Part shown: one piece after another, positions 43,905 through 51,039 of the stretch
How the letters are laid out: each line of letters begins with the position of its first letter
How positions within the stretch are numbered: position 1 is the first letter of the stretch
DNA from: Stenotrophomonas sp. VV52
Lineage (GTDB): Bacteria; Pseudomonadota; Gammaproteobacteria; Xanthomonadales; Xanthomonadaceae
Length of the DNA stretch: 64,000 bases
Reading direction: 5' to 3'
NCBI RefSeq assembly: GCF_002893095.1
Contig: NZ_PKQQ01000001.1
Span: 248,001-312,000 of the forward strand
Made by a program: the position numbers and the translations under genes
Notes under the pieces: generated by a model
Databases searched by the model: none
What the model saw: the letters and a program-made list of their open reading frames with translations, nothing else
Told to the model about the DNA's origin: nothing

Positions 43905-44016
43905 GGACCCGTCCGCGCGCAGGCGCGGCGGGCCGCCCCGGCGCCATCGCCGGGTCAGGTTCCGAACTGCGCAGCTCGGGAACCCGCGCCATGCTCCAGG
44001 CCTGAACGGAGCGGGT
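43905..44016. other. Cluster of four strong hairpins, possible structured RNA
   Basis: Successive stems: CCCG-T-CCGCGC/GCGCGG-CGGG (43905-43934), CCCGGCG-CCAT-CGCCGGG (43937-43954), GGTTCCGA/TCGGGAACC (43958-43984) and GCTCC/GGAGC (43993-44012). They fill the space between yidD and the promoter of the DksA-like gene. No T run or clear promoter marks a transcript end. I do not recognise it as a known RNA family. Confidence 0.35.
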
Positions 44017-44023
44017 GAAGAGG

Positions 44024-44052
44024 TTGCTGCTGCTGGTCGGGTAGGCTATAAA
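44024..44052 (+). promoter_or_regulatory. Sigma-70 promoter of the DksA-like gene
   Basis: TTGCTG (44024-44029), 17 bp, TATAAA (44047-44052), with start expected about 44059, leaving a leader of some 38 nt to the GTG at 44097. Confidence 0.65.
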
Positions 44053-44096
44053 GGCCCGCTTTCCCGGGCCCCGGGGAAACCAAGGAAGAGCGTTTC

Positions 44097-45287
44097 GTGG
44101 CTGCTAAAAAAATTGCAAAGAAGGCCGTCAAGGCCGCCAAGAAAACCGCCAAGCCCGTTGTAAAGAAGTTGGCGGCCAAGCCTGTTGCCAAAAAACCGGC
44201 GGCCAAGCCGGCATCTGCGAAAAAGTCGGCCGCCAAGGCGCCGGCCAAGGCGGTGAAGAAGGCCGTTGCCAAGAAGCCGGTCGCCAAGGCGCCGGTCAAG
44301 AAGGCAGCGCCGAAGCCTGTTGCCAAGCCGGCAGCAAAAAAGGCCGTCGCCAAGACCACGGCAGCCAAAAAGCCGGTCGCAAAGACCCCGGTGAAAAAGG
44401 CCGCCGCACCCGCCAGCAAGACCACGGCCAAGAAAACGACCCCACCGGCGGCCAAGTCCGCGCCGGTGAAAAAGGCGGCTGCCAAGCCTGCACCGGCCAA
44501 GCCGGCCAGCAAGCCTGCCGCCACCAAGCCGGCTGCCAAGCCGGTTGCAGCACCCGTAGTGAAGTCCGCACCGAAGCCGGCATCGCCGGCCCCGGCCAAG
44601 TCTGTCCCGGCCAAGGCCGCGGCCAAGCCTGCTCCTGCCCCGGCCGCCGCGCCGAAGCCAGTAGCGGCCGCCCCCGCCCCGAAGGCCCCGCAAAACAAGA
44701 ATCCCGTGCCCGTTTCGAAATCGCCTGCAAAAACTCCCGTGAAAACCGAATCCGCTCCCAAGCCCGTGTCGCGTCCGGTTGGCAAGGTCGCCGTGGCCGT
44801 CGCCGCCCGTTCGGCCGCACCGGCCCCGCGCACCAAGGTGAAAGTGGTGGAATACAAGACCGACGAGGCCACTGGCCGTCCGATCCTGCCGGCCGGCTAC
44901 AAGCCGAGCGCGGAAGAGGAGTACATGAGCGCGCTGCAGCTGGAGTATTTCCGCCAGCGCCTGCAGAACTGGCGCAATGAACTGGTCGAGGAATCCAAGC
45001 AGACCATCGCCAACCTGCAGGAAGAAGTGCGTGACATCGGCGACGAAGCCGAGCGCGCCACCCGCGAGACCGAAAACTCGCTGGAACTGCGCACCCGCGA
45101 CCGTTACCGCAAACTGATCGGCAAGATCAACAGCACGCTCAAGCGCCTGGAAGACGGCGACTACGGTTTCTGTGTCGACACCGGCGAAGAAATCGGCCTG
45201 GACCGCCTCGAAGCGCGTTTGACCGCCGAACGCACCATCGACGCCCAGGAACGTTGGGAACACCTGCAGAAGCAGCAGGGCGACTGA
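44097..45287 (+). CDS. DksA/TraR-family protein with histone-H1-like Lys/Ala/Pro tail, zinc site lost
   Basis: A 396-aa protein in two parts. Residues 1-245 are almost only Lys, Ala, Pro, Val, Thr and Ser in AKKPVAK-type repeats, like histone H1 or AlgP. Residues about 265-396 are a DksA module: coiled coil (YFRQRLQNWRNELVEESKQT), tip DIGDEAERA keeping the Asp and Ala needed at the RNA polymerase channel, and GDYGFCVDTGEEIGLDRLEA. Of the four zinc cysteines only one remains. Start GTG at 44097 with AAGGAAGAG. Likely an RNA-polymerase and DNA-associated regulator. Confidence 0.88.
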   Translation: MAAKKIAKKAVKAAKKTAKPVVKKLAAKPVAKKPAAKPASAKKSAAKAPAKAVKKAVAKKPVAKAPVKKAAPKPVAKPAAKKAVAKTTAAKKPVAKTPVKKAAAPASKTTAKKTTPPAAKSAPVKKAAAKPAPAKPASKPAATKPAAKPVAAPVVKSAPKPASPAPAKSVPAKAAAKPAPAPAAAPKPVAAAPAPKAPQNKNPVPVSKSPAKTPVKTESAPKPVSRPVGKVAVAVAARSAAPAPRTKVKVVEYKTDEATGRPILPAGYKPSAEEEYMSALQLEYFRQRLQNWRNELVEESKQTIANLQEEVRDIGDEAERATRETENSLELRTRDRYRKLIGKINSTLKRLEDGDYGFCVDTGEEIGLDRLEARLTAERTIDAQERWEHLQKQQGD

Positions 45288-45312
45288 TAGTTGCGCTGAG
45301 CTGATGCATACA

Positions 45313-45338
45313 GGAAACCCGGCCTTGGCCGGGTTTTT
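45313..45338 (+). terminator. Intrinsic terminator of the DksA-like gene
   Basis: GGAAACCCGGCC-TT-GGCCGGGTTTTTT: a 10-bp stem with six T residues, 26 bp after the stop. Confidence 0.85.
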
Positions 45339-45376
45339 TGTTGTTCGCCAAGAGCAGCGTCTCAGTGCTACGTGCA

Positions 45377-45492
45377 GGGGCGGCCGCCGGGCAGCCCCGC
45401 TCCGGGACACGCCGTGAATACGTCCATGTAGGCTGCTAGAAAACATCCATGTTTTCTAGCGTCCCTCCGGGGGCTACCCGGCGGCCGCCCCC
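45377..45492 (-). repeat. Long palindromic intergenic element, copy C (inverted)
   Basis: Read on the minus strand it repeats copy A: arms GGGGGCGGCCGCCGGGTAGC, hairpin CTAGAAAACATGGATGTTTT, then AGCCTACATGGACGTATTCA and CGGCGTGTCCC. The flank with CCATGTACGGG and the companion GTAG palindrome lie on its right side, as expected for an inverted copy. Confidence 0.75.
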
Positions 45493-45520
45493 GTACATGG
45501 TCGCGAGGCGGTGAGAAAGA

Positions 45521-45545
45521 GCAGCCGGGCAGAGCCCGGCGCTAC
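45521..45545. repeat. SMAG/REP-type palindrome beside copy C
   Basis: GCAGCCGGGCAGAGCCCGGC followed by GCTAC; a GTAG-headed hairpin on the minus strand. Joined to copy C by the same short linker as in copy A. Confidence 0.65.
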
Positions 45546-45576
45546 GCGTCTCCCTTGGCCTCCTACGCACTATCGC

Positions 45577-45681
45577 GGGGCCGGCGGGTGGGGGGTACGG
45601 GACCGTGAAGGCACATGGATGTGCCGCCCGAGCCTAACGGGAGATTTAAGGCGTGTCCCGTACCCCCCGCCCGCCGGCCCC
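45577..45681 (+). repeat. Long palindromic intergenic element, copy E (different arms)
   Basis: Arms GGGGCCGGCGGGTGGGGGGT and CCCCCCGCCCGCCGGCCCC pair, extended by ACGGGA/TCCCGT. Inside is hairpin GGCACATGGATGTGCC, then AGCCTAACGGGAGATTTAAG and GCGTGTCCC, aligning with the AGCC...GGCGTGTCCC order of copies A-C. The 509-bp gap between the DksA-like and MFS genes has no gene. Confidence 0.65.
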
Positions 45682-45727
45682 ACACCAGGGAACGTCTCAG
45701 CCGAGGGCTGTTCGCCTGAATCCAACA

Positions 45728-45753
45728 GCAGCCGGGCAGGGCCCGGCTCTACC
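45728..45753. repeat. SMAG/REP-type palindrome beside copy E
   Basis: AGCAGCCGGGCAGGGCCCGG then CTCTACC. Its left flank (GGCTGTTCGCC, AATCCAACAGC) is the inverted version of the flank at 22405-22435, tying copies E and F together. Confidence 0.6.
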
Positions 45754-45796
45754 GCGGATCGTTTGCAACCCGGTGCAAATGGGGCTCCAGCTGGCG

Positions 45797-47050
45797 TTAC
45801 TGCAGGTCGCGCAGGTTCAACCGCCGCAGGGTCGGGTTCTTCCAGGCGGTAATGCCGGCCACGCTCAACACCGCGAAACCGCCCAGCACCACCGCCGGGA
45901 CCAGGCCGAGAAGCTTGGCCATCGTGCCCGCGTAGAACGCGCCCAGTTCGTTCGACGAACTGATGAAGATGCCGTTGATCGACGACACCCGCCCGCGCAT
46001 TTCTTCCGGCGTGGCCAGCTGCAGGATCGTCGAGCGGATCACCACCGACACCCCGTCGAACGCCCCGTAGAACAGCAGGATCACCGCCGACAGCCAGAAG
46101 CTGTGCGACAGCCCGAACCCGATCACGCACAGGCCGAACCCCGCCACCGCGAACAACAGCACACGCCCCGCATGGCGCTGCAGCGGCCGGCGCGCCAGCC
46201 ACAGGCCCACGCACACCGAACCCAGCGCCGGCGCCGCGCGCAGGATGCCCAGCCCTTCCGGACCGTGGTGCAGGATCTCGTGCAGGAACGCCGGCAGCAT
46301 CGCCACCACCCCGCCCAGCAGCACCGAAAACATGTCCAGCGCCATCGCCCCGACCATGATCCGGTTGCCCAGCACGAAGCGGCCGCCCTCCGCAATGCTC
46401 TTGAAGATCGGCGCCGCCGGCCCCGTGTGCACCGGCTCGGACACCCGCAGCGTCGCCAGGCAGCCCAGCGCCGCCAGCGCCGCCACCACCGCCACCCCGT
46501 ACGACAGGCTCTTGCCGCCCCAGGCCACCAGCAGCCCGCCCAATGCCGGGCCCACCACCATGCCCGCCTGGAACACCACCGACCCCAGCCCTGCACCGCG
46601 CGCGAACTGGTGCCGTTCCAGCACCCGCGCAAACAACGCGTTGTAGATTGGCGACAGGAACGCCCGGACCATGCCCGTCATCGCCACCGCCGCATAGATC
46701 GGCCACACCCCGTTGAACGGCAGCCAGCCCTCCGCCACCGCCGTCAGCACCACCGCCGTCAGCACCAGCCCGCTGCACGCCACCATGCCCAGCTTCCGTC
46801 GCGGCAGGTGGTCCACCAGGTAGCCCGCGAACGGCGCCACGCAGAAGAACGGCAGCACCTCGGCCAGCCCGACCAGGCCCAGCGAGAATGGATTGCGGGT
46901 GACTTCGTAGATATGCCAGCCGACCGTCACCGCCACGATCTGGTACGACAGCATCGCCAGGATCCGGTACGCCAGCAGCAGCGAGAAACCTGGGCGGCGC
47001 AACAGGCCCAGCGCGCTCTCGGCGGGCTCGGACGGGGCAGGGGCACTCAC
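45797..47050 (-). CDS. MFS transporter (EntS-like efflux type)
   Basis: Twelve-helix major facilitator of 417 aa. The N-terminal half has WHIYEVTRNPFSLGLVGLAEVLPF and the loop 2-3 motif GYLVDHLPRRKLG; a second RRPLQRHAGR loop lies between helices 8 and 9. RSTILQLATPEEMRGRVSSI is typical of the EntS/MacB-like group exporting siderophores or macrolides. The substrate is not predictable. Its start overlaps the sufE-like stop by 4 bp (ATGA), so both are cotranscribed. Confidence 0.88.
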   Translation of the reverse strand: MSAPAPSEPAESALGLLRRPGFSLLLAYRILAMLSYQIVAVTVGWHIYEVTRNPFSLGLVGLAEVLPFFCVAPFAGYLVDHLPRRKLGMVACSGLVLTAVVLTAVAEGWLPFNGVWPIYAAVAMTGMVRAFLSPIYNALFARVLERHQFARGAGLGSVVFQAGMVVGPALGGLLVAWGGKSLSYGVAVVAALAALGCLATLRVSEPVHTGPAAPIFKSIAEGGRFVLGNRIMVGAMALDMFSVLLGGVVAMLPAFLHEILHHGPEGLGILRAAPALGSVCVGLWLARRPLQRHAGRVLLFAVAGFGLCVIGFGLSHSFWLSAVILLFYGAFDGVSVVIRSTILQLATPEEMRGRVSSINGIFISSSNELGAFYAGTMAKLLGLVPAVVLGGFAVLSVAGITAWKNPTLRRLNLRDLQ

Positions 47051-47490
47051 GACGCCGACTGCGCCACTGCGGTCTCACGGATGAAGGCCAGCATCGCCGC
47101 CACCCCGTTGCTGCGGGTCGGCGACAGGTGTCGCGACAGCCCGATGTCCTGGATGTAGGTCGGCTCCGTGGCCAGGATCTCCGCCGCCGAACGCCCCGAG
47201 TACACCCGAAGCGCCAGGTAGATCAGGCCCGACACGATGGCCGAATCGCTGATCGCGTGGAACCGCAGCGCATCGGCGTTGCCCTCCGGCACGATCCACA
47301 CCATCGACTGGCAGCCGAGCAGCCGGTGCTCCTCCGTCTTCCATTCGTCCGGGAAGGCGGGCAGCTTGCGGCCCAGGTCGATCAGGTACTGGTAACGCTC
47401 CGACCAGTCGCCGAAGAACGCGAATTCCTCGGCAATGGCGGCCTGCGCCTCGGCAGCAGTGGGTTCAATCGGGAACGGGGAGTCGATCAC
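47047..47490 (-). CDS. sufE: SufE-family sulfur-transfer protein
   Basis: Accepts sulfur from a SufS-type cysteine desulfurase for Fe-S cluster assembly (147 aa). The acceptor cysteine is Cys60 in HRLLGCQSMVW; the fold continues with RFHAISDSAIVSGLIYLALR and GLSRHLSPTRSNGV. No suf operon is adjacent. It could equally be a CsdE-type partner of another desulfurase. Confidence 0.92.
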   Translation of the reverse strand: MIDSPFPIEPTAAEAQAAIAEEFAFFGDWSERYQYLIDLGRKLPAFPDEWKTEEHRLLGCQSMVWIVPEGNADALRFHAISDSAIVSGLIYLALRVYSGRSAAEILATEPTYIQDIGLSRHLSPTRSNGVAAMLAFIRETAVAQSAS

Positions 47491-47517
47491 AGCAATCTCA
47501 ACAAGATGGGGTGGCTT

Positions 47518-48888
47518 TCAACGTTTACGCGACCAGCGCACGCCCTGCGCGGTGTCTTCCAGCACGATGCCTTCCTCGTCCAGCTGCCGGCGCAGCGCGT
47601 CGGCCCGGGCGAAATCGCGCGCCGCCTTGGCCGCAGTGCGCTCGTCGATCAGCGCCTGGATGCGGGCGTCATCGTCGGCGTTGCCGCCACTGGTGCCGAA
47701 CCACGCGGCCGGGTCCTGCTGCAGCAGCCCCAGCGCCTGCCCGGCGCCCAGCAGGGCCGACTTCAACGCGGCCTTGTCGGCGCCCTCGGCGCGGCGCGCC
47801 TCACCCGCCAGCCGGGCCAGTTCGGCCAGCGCCTGCGGCGTGTTCAGATCGTCGTCCAGCGCCGCCTCGACCTCGGCCGGAATGGCCGGGGTCGCGGCCA
47901 CGTCGGCCAGGTCGCGCAGCGTGCCGTACAGCCGGTCGAGGGTGCGCACCGACTGCTCGATCAGCGCGTCCGACCAGTCCAGCGGCTGCCGATAATGCGC
48001 CGACAGCAGCGCATAGCGCAGCGCTTCCGGCGCATGCTGGCGGACCAGATCGTGGACCCGTTCGATATTGCCGATCGACTTGCTCATCTTGGCGCCGCCG
48101 AAGTTGAGCATGCCGTTGTGCAGCCAGAACCGGGCGAAGGTCTGCCCGCCGTGCGCGCACTCGCTCTGCGCGATCTCGTTCTCATGGTGCGGGAACTGCA
48201 GGTCCACCCCGCCGGCATGGATGTCGATGGTCGGGCCCAGGTGGGCCGCGGCCATCGCCGAGCACTCGATGTGCCAGCCCGGGCGGCCCCGGCCCCAGGG
48301 CGACTCCCAGCCCGGCAGGTCGTCGCTGGAGGGCTTCCACAGCACGAAATCGCCCGGGTCGCGCTTGTACGGCGCCACGTCCACCCGGGCCCCGGCCAGC
48401 ATTTCCTCCGGGTCGCGGTTGGAGAGCTTGCCGTAGCCTTCGAACGAGGCCACCGCGAACAGCACGTGGCCCTCGGCCGCGTAGGCGTGGTCGGCCGCGA
48501 TCAGCTGCTCGATCATCGCGATGATCTGCGGAATGTGCGCGGTGGCTTCCGGCTCGATGTCCGGCGGCACCACGCCCAGCGCGGCCATGTCTTCCCGGTA
48601 GGCGGCGGCAAAGCGGTCGGTGATCGTCGAGATCGGCACCGCCTGCTCGCGCGCGGCCGTGTTGATCTTGTCGTCCACGTCGGTGATGTTGCGGGCGTAG
48701 CGCAGCCCGCCGAAGCGGCGCCGCAGCAGGTCGGCCAGCACCCCGAACACCACCGGCCCGCGCGCGTTGCCGATGTGCACGTAGTTGTAGACCGTGGGGC
48801 CGCACACATACAGGGTCGGACAGGTCGGATCGAGCGGGGTGAACGGTTCGAGCTGGCGTGTCAGGGTGTTGTGCAGGCGCAGGGTCAT
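47518..48888 (-). CDS. cysS: Cysteinyl-tRNA synthetase
   Basis: Class I synthetase (456 aa). HIGH motif VHIGNARGP, zinc ligands including [15 protein letters not shown] and the [12 protein letters not shown] segment, and KMSKSIGN. The C-terminal anticodon domain ends [19 protein letters not shown]. Start at 48888; an ATG eleven codons upstream gives a poor extension. Confidence 0.97.
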   Translation of the reverse strand: MTLRLHNTLTRQLEPFTPLDPTCPTLYVCGPTVYNYVHIGNARGPVVFGVLADLLRRRFGGLRYARNITDVDDKINTAAREQAVPISTITDRFAAAYREDMAALGVVPPDIEPEATAHIPQIIAMIEQLIAADHAYAAEGHVLFAVASFEGYGKLSNRDPEEMLAGARVDVAPYKRDPGDFVLWKPSSDDLPGWESPWGRGRPGWHIECSAMAAAHLGPTIDIHAGGVDLQFPHHENEIAQSECAHGGQTFARFWLHNGMLNFGGAKMSKSIGNIERVHDLVRQHAPEALRYALLSAHYRQPLDWSDALIEQSVRTLDRLYGTLRDLADVAATPAIPAEVEAALDDDLNTPQALAELARLAGEARRAEGADKAALKSALLGAGQALGLLQQDPAAWFGTSGGNADDDARIQALIDERTAAKAARDFARADALRRQLDEEGIVLEDTAQGVRWSRKR

Positions 48889-49085
48889 GGGGGCGTAGGG
48901 CCGGGGGGAGTAGGGGGGCAAGCCTTCGATTTTAGATCACATCGACCGCCTGCGGCGCTCCAGCACCCGGCCCGGGTCGGAATCGGTCCCTCCGGGATGG
49001 GCAGATGCGTCGCGGACGGGTAATGTTCAGCCCCTTGTGCCTGTCACTGCCTACACTATCCCCCTTGTCCCCAATCCTGTTGCCA

Positions 49086-49649
49086 ATGAAATCCGCTTCG
49101 TTGCTGACCCTGACCTGCCTGTTGGGTAGCGCCGCCTCCGTGGCGTGCGCCCAGGAAGCCGAGGTCCGTAACCGGGTGGTGATCGTGGAGAACGTCAAGT
49201 TCGACTACGCACAGGTGCTCAACGTGGAACCGGTGTTCCAGACCCTGCGGGCCACCCGCACTGAAGAACACTGCGAGCCGGTCTCGACCCGGACCCTGGC
49301 CCCGGTCAACGTCACCGGCGAAGAGCCGCAGGAAGAGAAGGGCCGCTTCGGCCGCTTCATGGACTCGGTCCGCTCGATCTTCAAGCGTGAAGACGGCAGC
49401 GTCGAGGAAGAGATGGCCCCCGTGGCCGAGGCCCCGGCCAGCAACAACGGCCCGCTGCTGACCCGCGACTGCCGGATCATCCCGGTCGGGCGCGAGTTCC
49501 GCCGGCCGATCGCCTATGACGTCGATTACGTCTACAAGGGCACCAAGTACCGCTCGCGGCTGCCCGAAGACCCGGGTAACCGGCTCAAGATCCGGGTCTC
49601 CATCACCCCCTGGGTCGGTCCCGAGCAGGCCAGCGCCGCCAATCCGTGA
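49086..49649 (+). CDS. Exported protein of unknown function (UmoD-like C-terminus)
   Basis: A 187-aa exported protein with signal peptide (about 1-22, SVACAQ). The conserved parts are VVIVENVKFDYAQVLNVEPV and, after a cysteine in RDCRII, YDVDYVYKGTKYRSRLPEDP with RLKIRVSITP. This resembles the domain found after the glycine zipper in UmoD/SlyB-like outer-membrane proteins, but here the zipper is replaced by an acidic linker. Start at Met 49086 was chosen because it begins the signal peptide. Confidence 0.7.
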   Translation: MKSASLLTLTCLLGSAASVACAQEAEVRNRVVIVENVKFDYAQVLNVEPVFQTLRATRTEEHCEPVSTRTLAPVNVTGEEPQEEKGRFGRFMDSVRSIFKREDGSVEEEMAPVAEAPASNNGPLLTRDCRIIPVGREFRRPIAYDVDYVYKGTKYRSRLPEDPGNRLKIRVSITPWVGPEQASAANP

Positions 49650-49658
49650 CCCCGGGTC

Positions 49659-49687
49659 TTGCACCCACCCCCCACGCATGCAAAGAT
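49659..49687 (+). promoter_or_regulatory. Possible promoter of the arginine leader
   Basis: TTGCAC (49659-49664), 17 bp, AAAGAT (49682-49687). The -10 keeps only the A at position 2 and A/T at 5 and 6. Transcription would start near 49694, next to the leader-peptide ATG. No better promoter is obvious between the previous gene and the leader; a promoter inside 49851-49930 is not excluded. Confidence 0.3.
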
Positions 49688-49695
49688 GGGCGGCC

Positions 49696-49797
49696 ATGAA
49701 ACTCACCGACTTCCAGCACGACACCAGCGCCGCCCGTATGGCTACGGGCATGACGTCGCGTGCCCGCCGACCGGAACCCCACATTTTCGCTGGGTAA
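49696..49797 (+). CDS. Candidate arginine leader peptide (33 aa)
   Basis: MKLTDFQHDTSAARMATG then MTSRARRPEPHIFAG and TAA. Arg codons are at residues 14 (CGT), 22 (CGT), 24 (CGC) and 25 (CGA), three of them within four codons. The frame ends within the 5' strand of a predicted antiterminator and 25 nt before a strong terminator, and the downstream genes make arginine. I infer a ribosome-stalling sensor of charged tRNA-Arg. The GGGCGG before the ATG is a poor ribosome site; a near-leaderless transcript is possible. Confidence 0.6.
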   Translation: MKLTDFQHDTSAARMATGMTSRARRPEPHIFAG

Positions 49798-49832
49798 CCG
49801 GAGCTTCGTGCTGTCTGTTCGGAAAACCCAGC
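49789..49832 (+). promoter_or_regulatory. Predicted antiterminator of the arginine leader
   Basis: GCTGGGT (49789-49795), overlapping the last leader codons and stop, is complementary to ACCCAGC (49826-49832), the 5' arm of the terminator. CCG/CGG and AGC/GCT stems nest inside. Pairing here excludes the terminator. CCAGCG (49724-49729) further upstream can instead pair with CGCTGG (49788-49793), giving a possible protector. This is the classical trp/his-type arrangement. Confidence 0.6.
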
Positions 49833-49850
49833 CTCCCGGCTGGGTTTTTT
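49823..49850 (+). terminator. Attenuator (intrinsic terminator) before argF'
   Basis: AAAACCCAGCC-TCCC-GGCTGGGTTTTTT: an 11-bp stem including A-T pairs, tetraloop and six T residues. It lies 80 bp upstream of argF' and after the leader peptide, so any transcript from the leader must read through it to reach the arginine genes. Confidence 0.85.
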
Positions 49851-49930
49851 CGTTTCTACGTTCTGAAAAGTTTCATCTGTACGTTTCTTCCATCCCTTTC
49901 CTCTAAACGCCCGCCTCAAAGGATCACCCG

Positions 49931-50941
49931 ATGTCCCTGAAGCACTTCCTGAACACCCAGGACTGGAGCCGCCCCGAACTCGATGCCCTGCTGACCCAGG
50001 CCGCATTGTTCAAGCGCAACAAGCTGGGCGATCAGCTCAAGGGCAAGTCCATTGCCCTGGTGTTCTTCAACCCGTCCATGCGCACCCGCACCAGCTTCGA
50101 GCTGGGCGCGTTCCAGCTGGGCGCACATGCGGTGGTGCTGCAGCCGGGCAAGGACGCGTGGCCGATCGAGTTCAACCTGGGCACCGTGATGGACGGCGAC
50201 ACCGAAGAGCACATCGCCGAAGTGGCCAAGGTGCTGGGCCGCTACTGCGACATCATCGCCGTGCGCGCGTTCCCCAAGTTCGTGGACTGGGCCTACGACC
50301 GCCAGGACATCGTGCTCAACAGCTTCGCGAAGTACTCGCCGGTGCCGGTGATCAACATGGAAACCATCACCCACCCGTGCCAGGAACTGGCCCACGTGAT
50401 GGCGCTGCAGGAACACTTCGGTACCCAGGACCTGCGCGGCAAGAAGTACGTGCTGACCTGGACCTACCACCCCAAGCCGCTGAACACCGCCGTGGCCAAC
50501 TCGGCGCTCACCATCGCCACCCGCATGGGCATGGACGTGACCCTGCTGTGCCCGACCGCCGACTACATCCTCGACGACCGCTACATGGGCTGGGCCGAGC
50601 AGAACGTCGCCGAGAACGGCGGTTCGCTGAAGATCAGCCATGACATCGCCAGCGCCTACAGCGGTGCCGACGTGGTCTACGCCAAGAGCTGGGGCGCGCT
50701 GCCGTTCTTCGGCAACTGGGAACCGGAAAAGCCCATCCGCGACCAGTACAAGCACTTCATCGTCGACGAAGAAAAGATGGCGCTGACCAACAACGGCGTG
50801 TTCAGCCACTGCCTGCCGCTGCGCCGCAACGTCAAGGCCACCGACGCGGTGATGGACTCGCCGCAGTGCATCGCGATCAACGAAGCCGAAAACCGCCTGC
50901 ACGTCCAAAAGGCCATCATGGCCGCCGTAGCAGGCCGCTGA
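49931..50941 (+). CDS. argF': N-acetylornithine carbamoyltransferase
   Basis: Carbamoylates N-acetyl-L-ornithine to N-acetyl-L-citrulline, the xanthomonad variant of arginine synthesis (336 aa). Carbamoyl-phosphate motif SMRTRTS, HPCQ and CLPLRRNVKATD are present. Glu92 and Lys302, the acetyl-recognising glutamate and carboxylated lysine described for the Xanthomonas campestris enzyme, fall at exactly these positions, which separates it from ordinary ornithine carbamoyltransferase. First gene of the arginine cluster, preceded by the attenuator. Confidence 0.96.
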   Translation: MSLKHFLNTQDWSRPELDALLTQAALFKRNKLGDQLKGKSIALVFFNPSMRTRTSFELGAFQLGAHAVVLQPGKDAWPIEFNLGTVMDGDTEEHIAEVAKVLGRYCDIIAVRAFPKFVDWAYDRQDIVLNSFAKYSPVPVINMETITHPCQELAHVMALQEHFGTQDLRGKKYVLTWTYHPKPLNTAVANSALTIATRMGMDVTLLCPTADYILDDRYMGWAEQNVAENGGSLKISHDIASAYSGADVVYAKSWGALPFFGNWEPEKPIRDQYKHFIVDEEKMALTNNGVFSHCLPLRRNVKATDAVMDSPQCIAINEAENRLHVQKAIMAAVAGR

Positions 50942-50951
50942 TTTTTTACGG

Positions 50952-51001
50952 TTGCCGGGCAGAGCCCGGCACTACCGGTAGCGCCGGGCTCTGCCCGGCC
51001 C
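50952..51001. repeat. Inverted SMAG/REP pair between argF' and argG
   Basis: TTGCCGGGCAGAGCCCGGCA then CTACC, immediately followed by GGTAGCGCCGGGCTCTGCCC then GGCC. The two hairpins are inverted relative to each other (REP doublet), inside the operon. Confidence 0.75.
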
Positions 51002-51039
51002 ACGCAATCCCACATTCCATCCATTAGAGCCACACCCCC

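Noticed and set aside
43905-44016. 4.5S signal recognition particle RNA
   Set aside because: GGGTCAGGTTCCG looked similar to the conserved SRP stretch, but the GGAA tetraloop and the AGCAGC side are absent, and the region folds as several short hairpins, not one long rod.
49516-49797. A 93-codon frame ending at the arginine leader stop
   Set aside because: Its first 60 codons overlap the exported-protein gene in another frame; only the last 33 codons, from ATG 49696, have positional support as a leader peptide.
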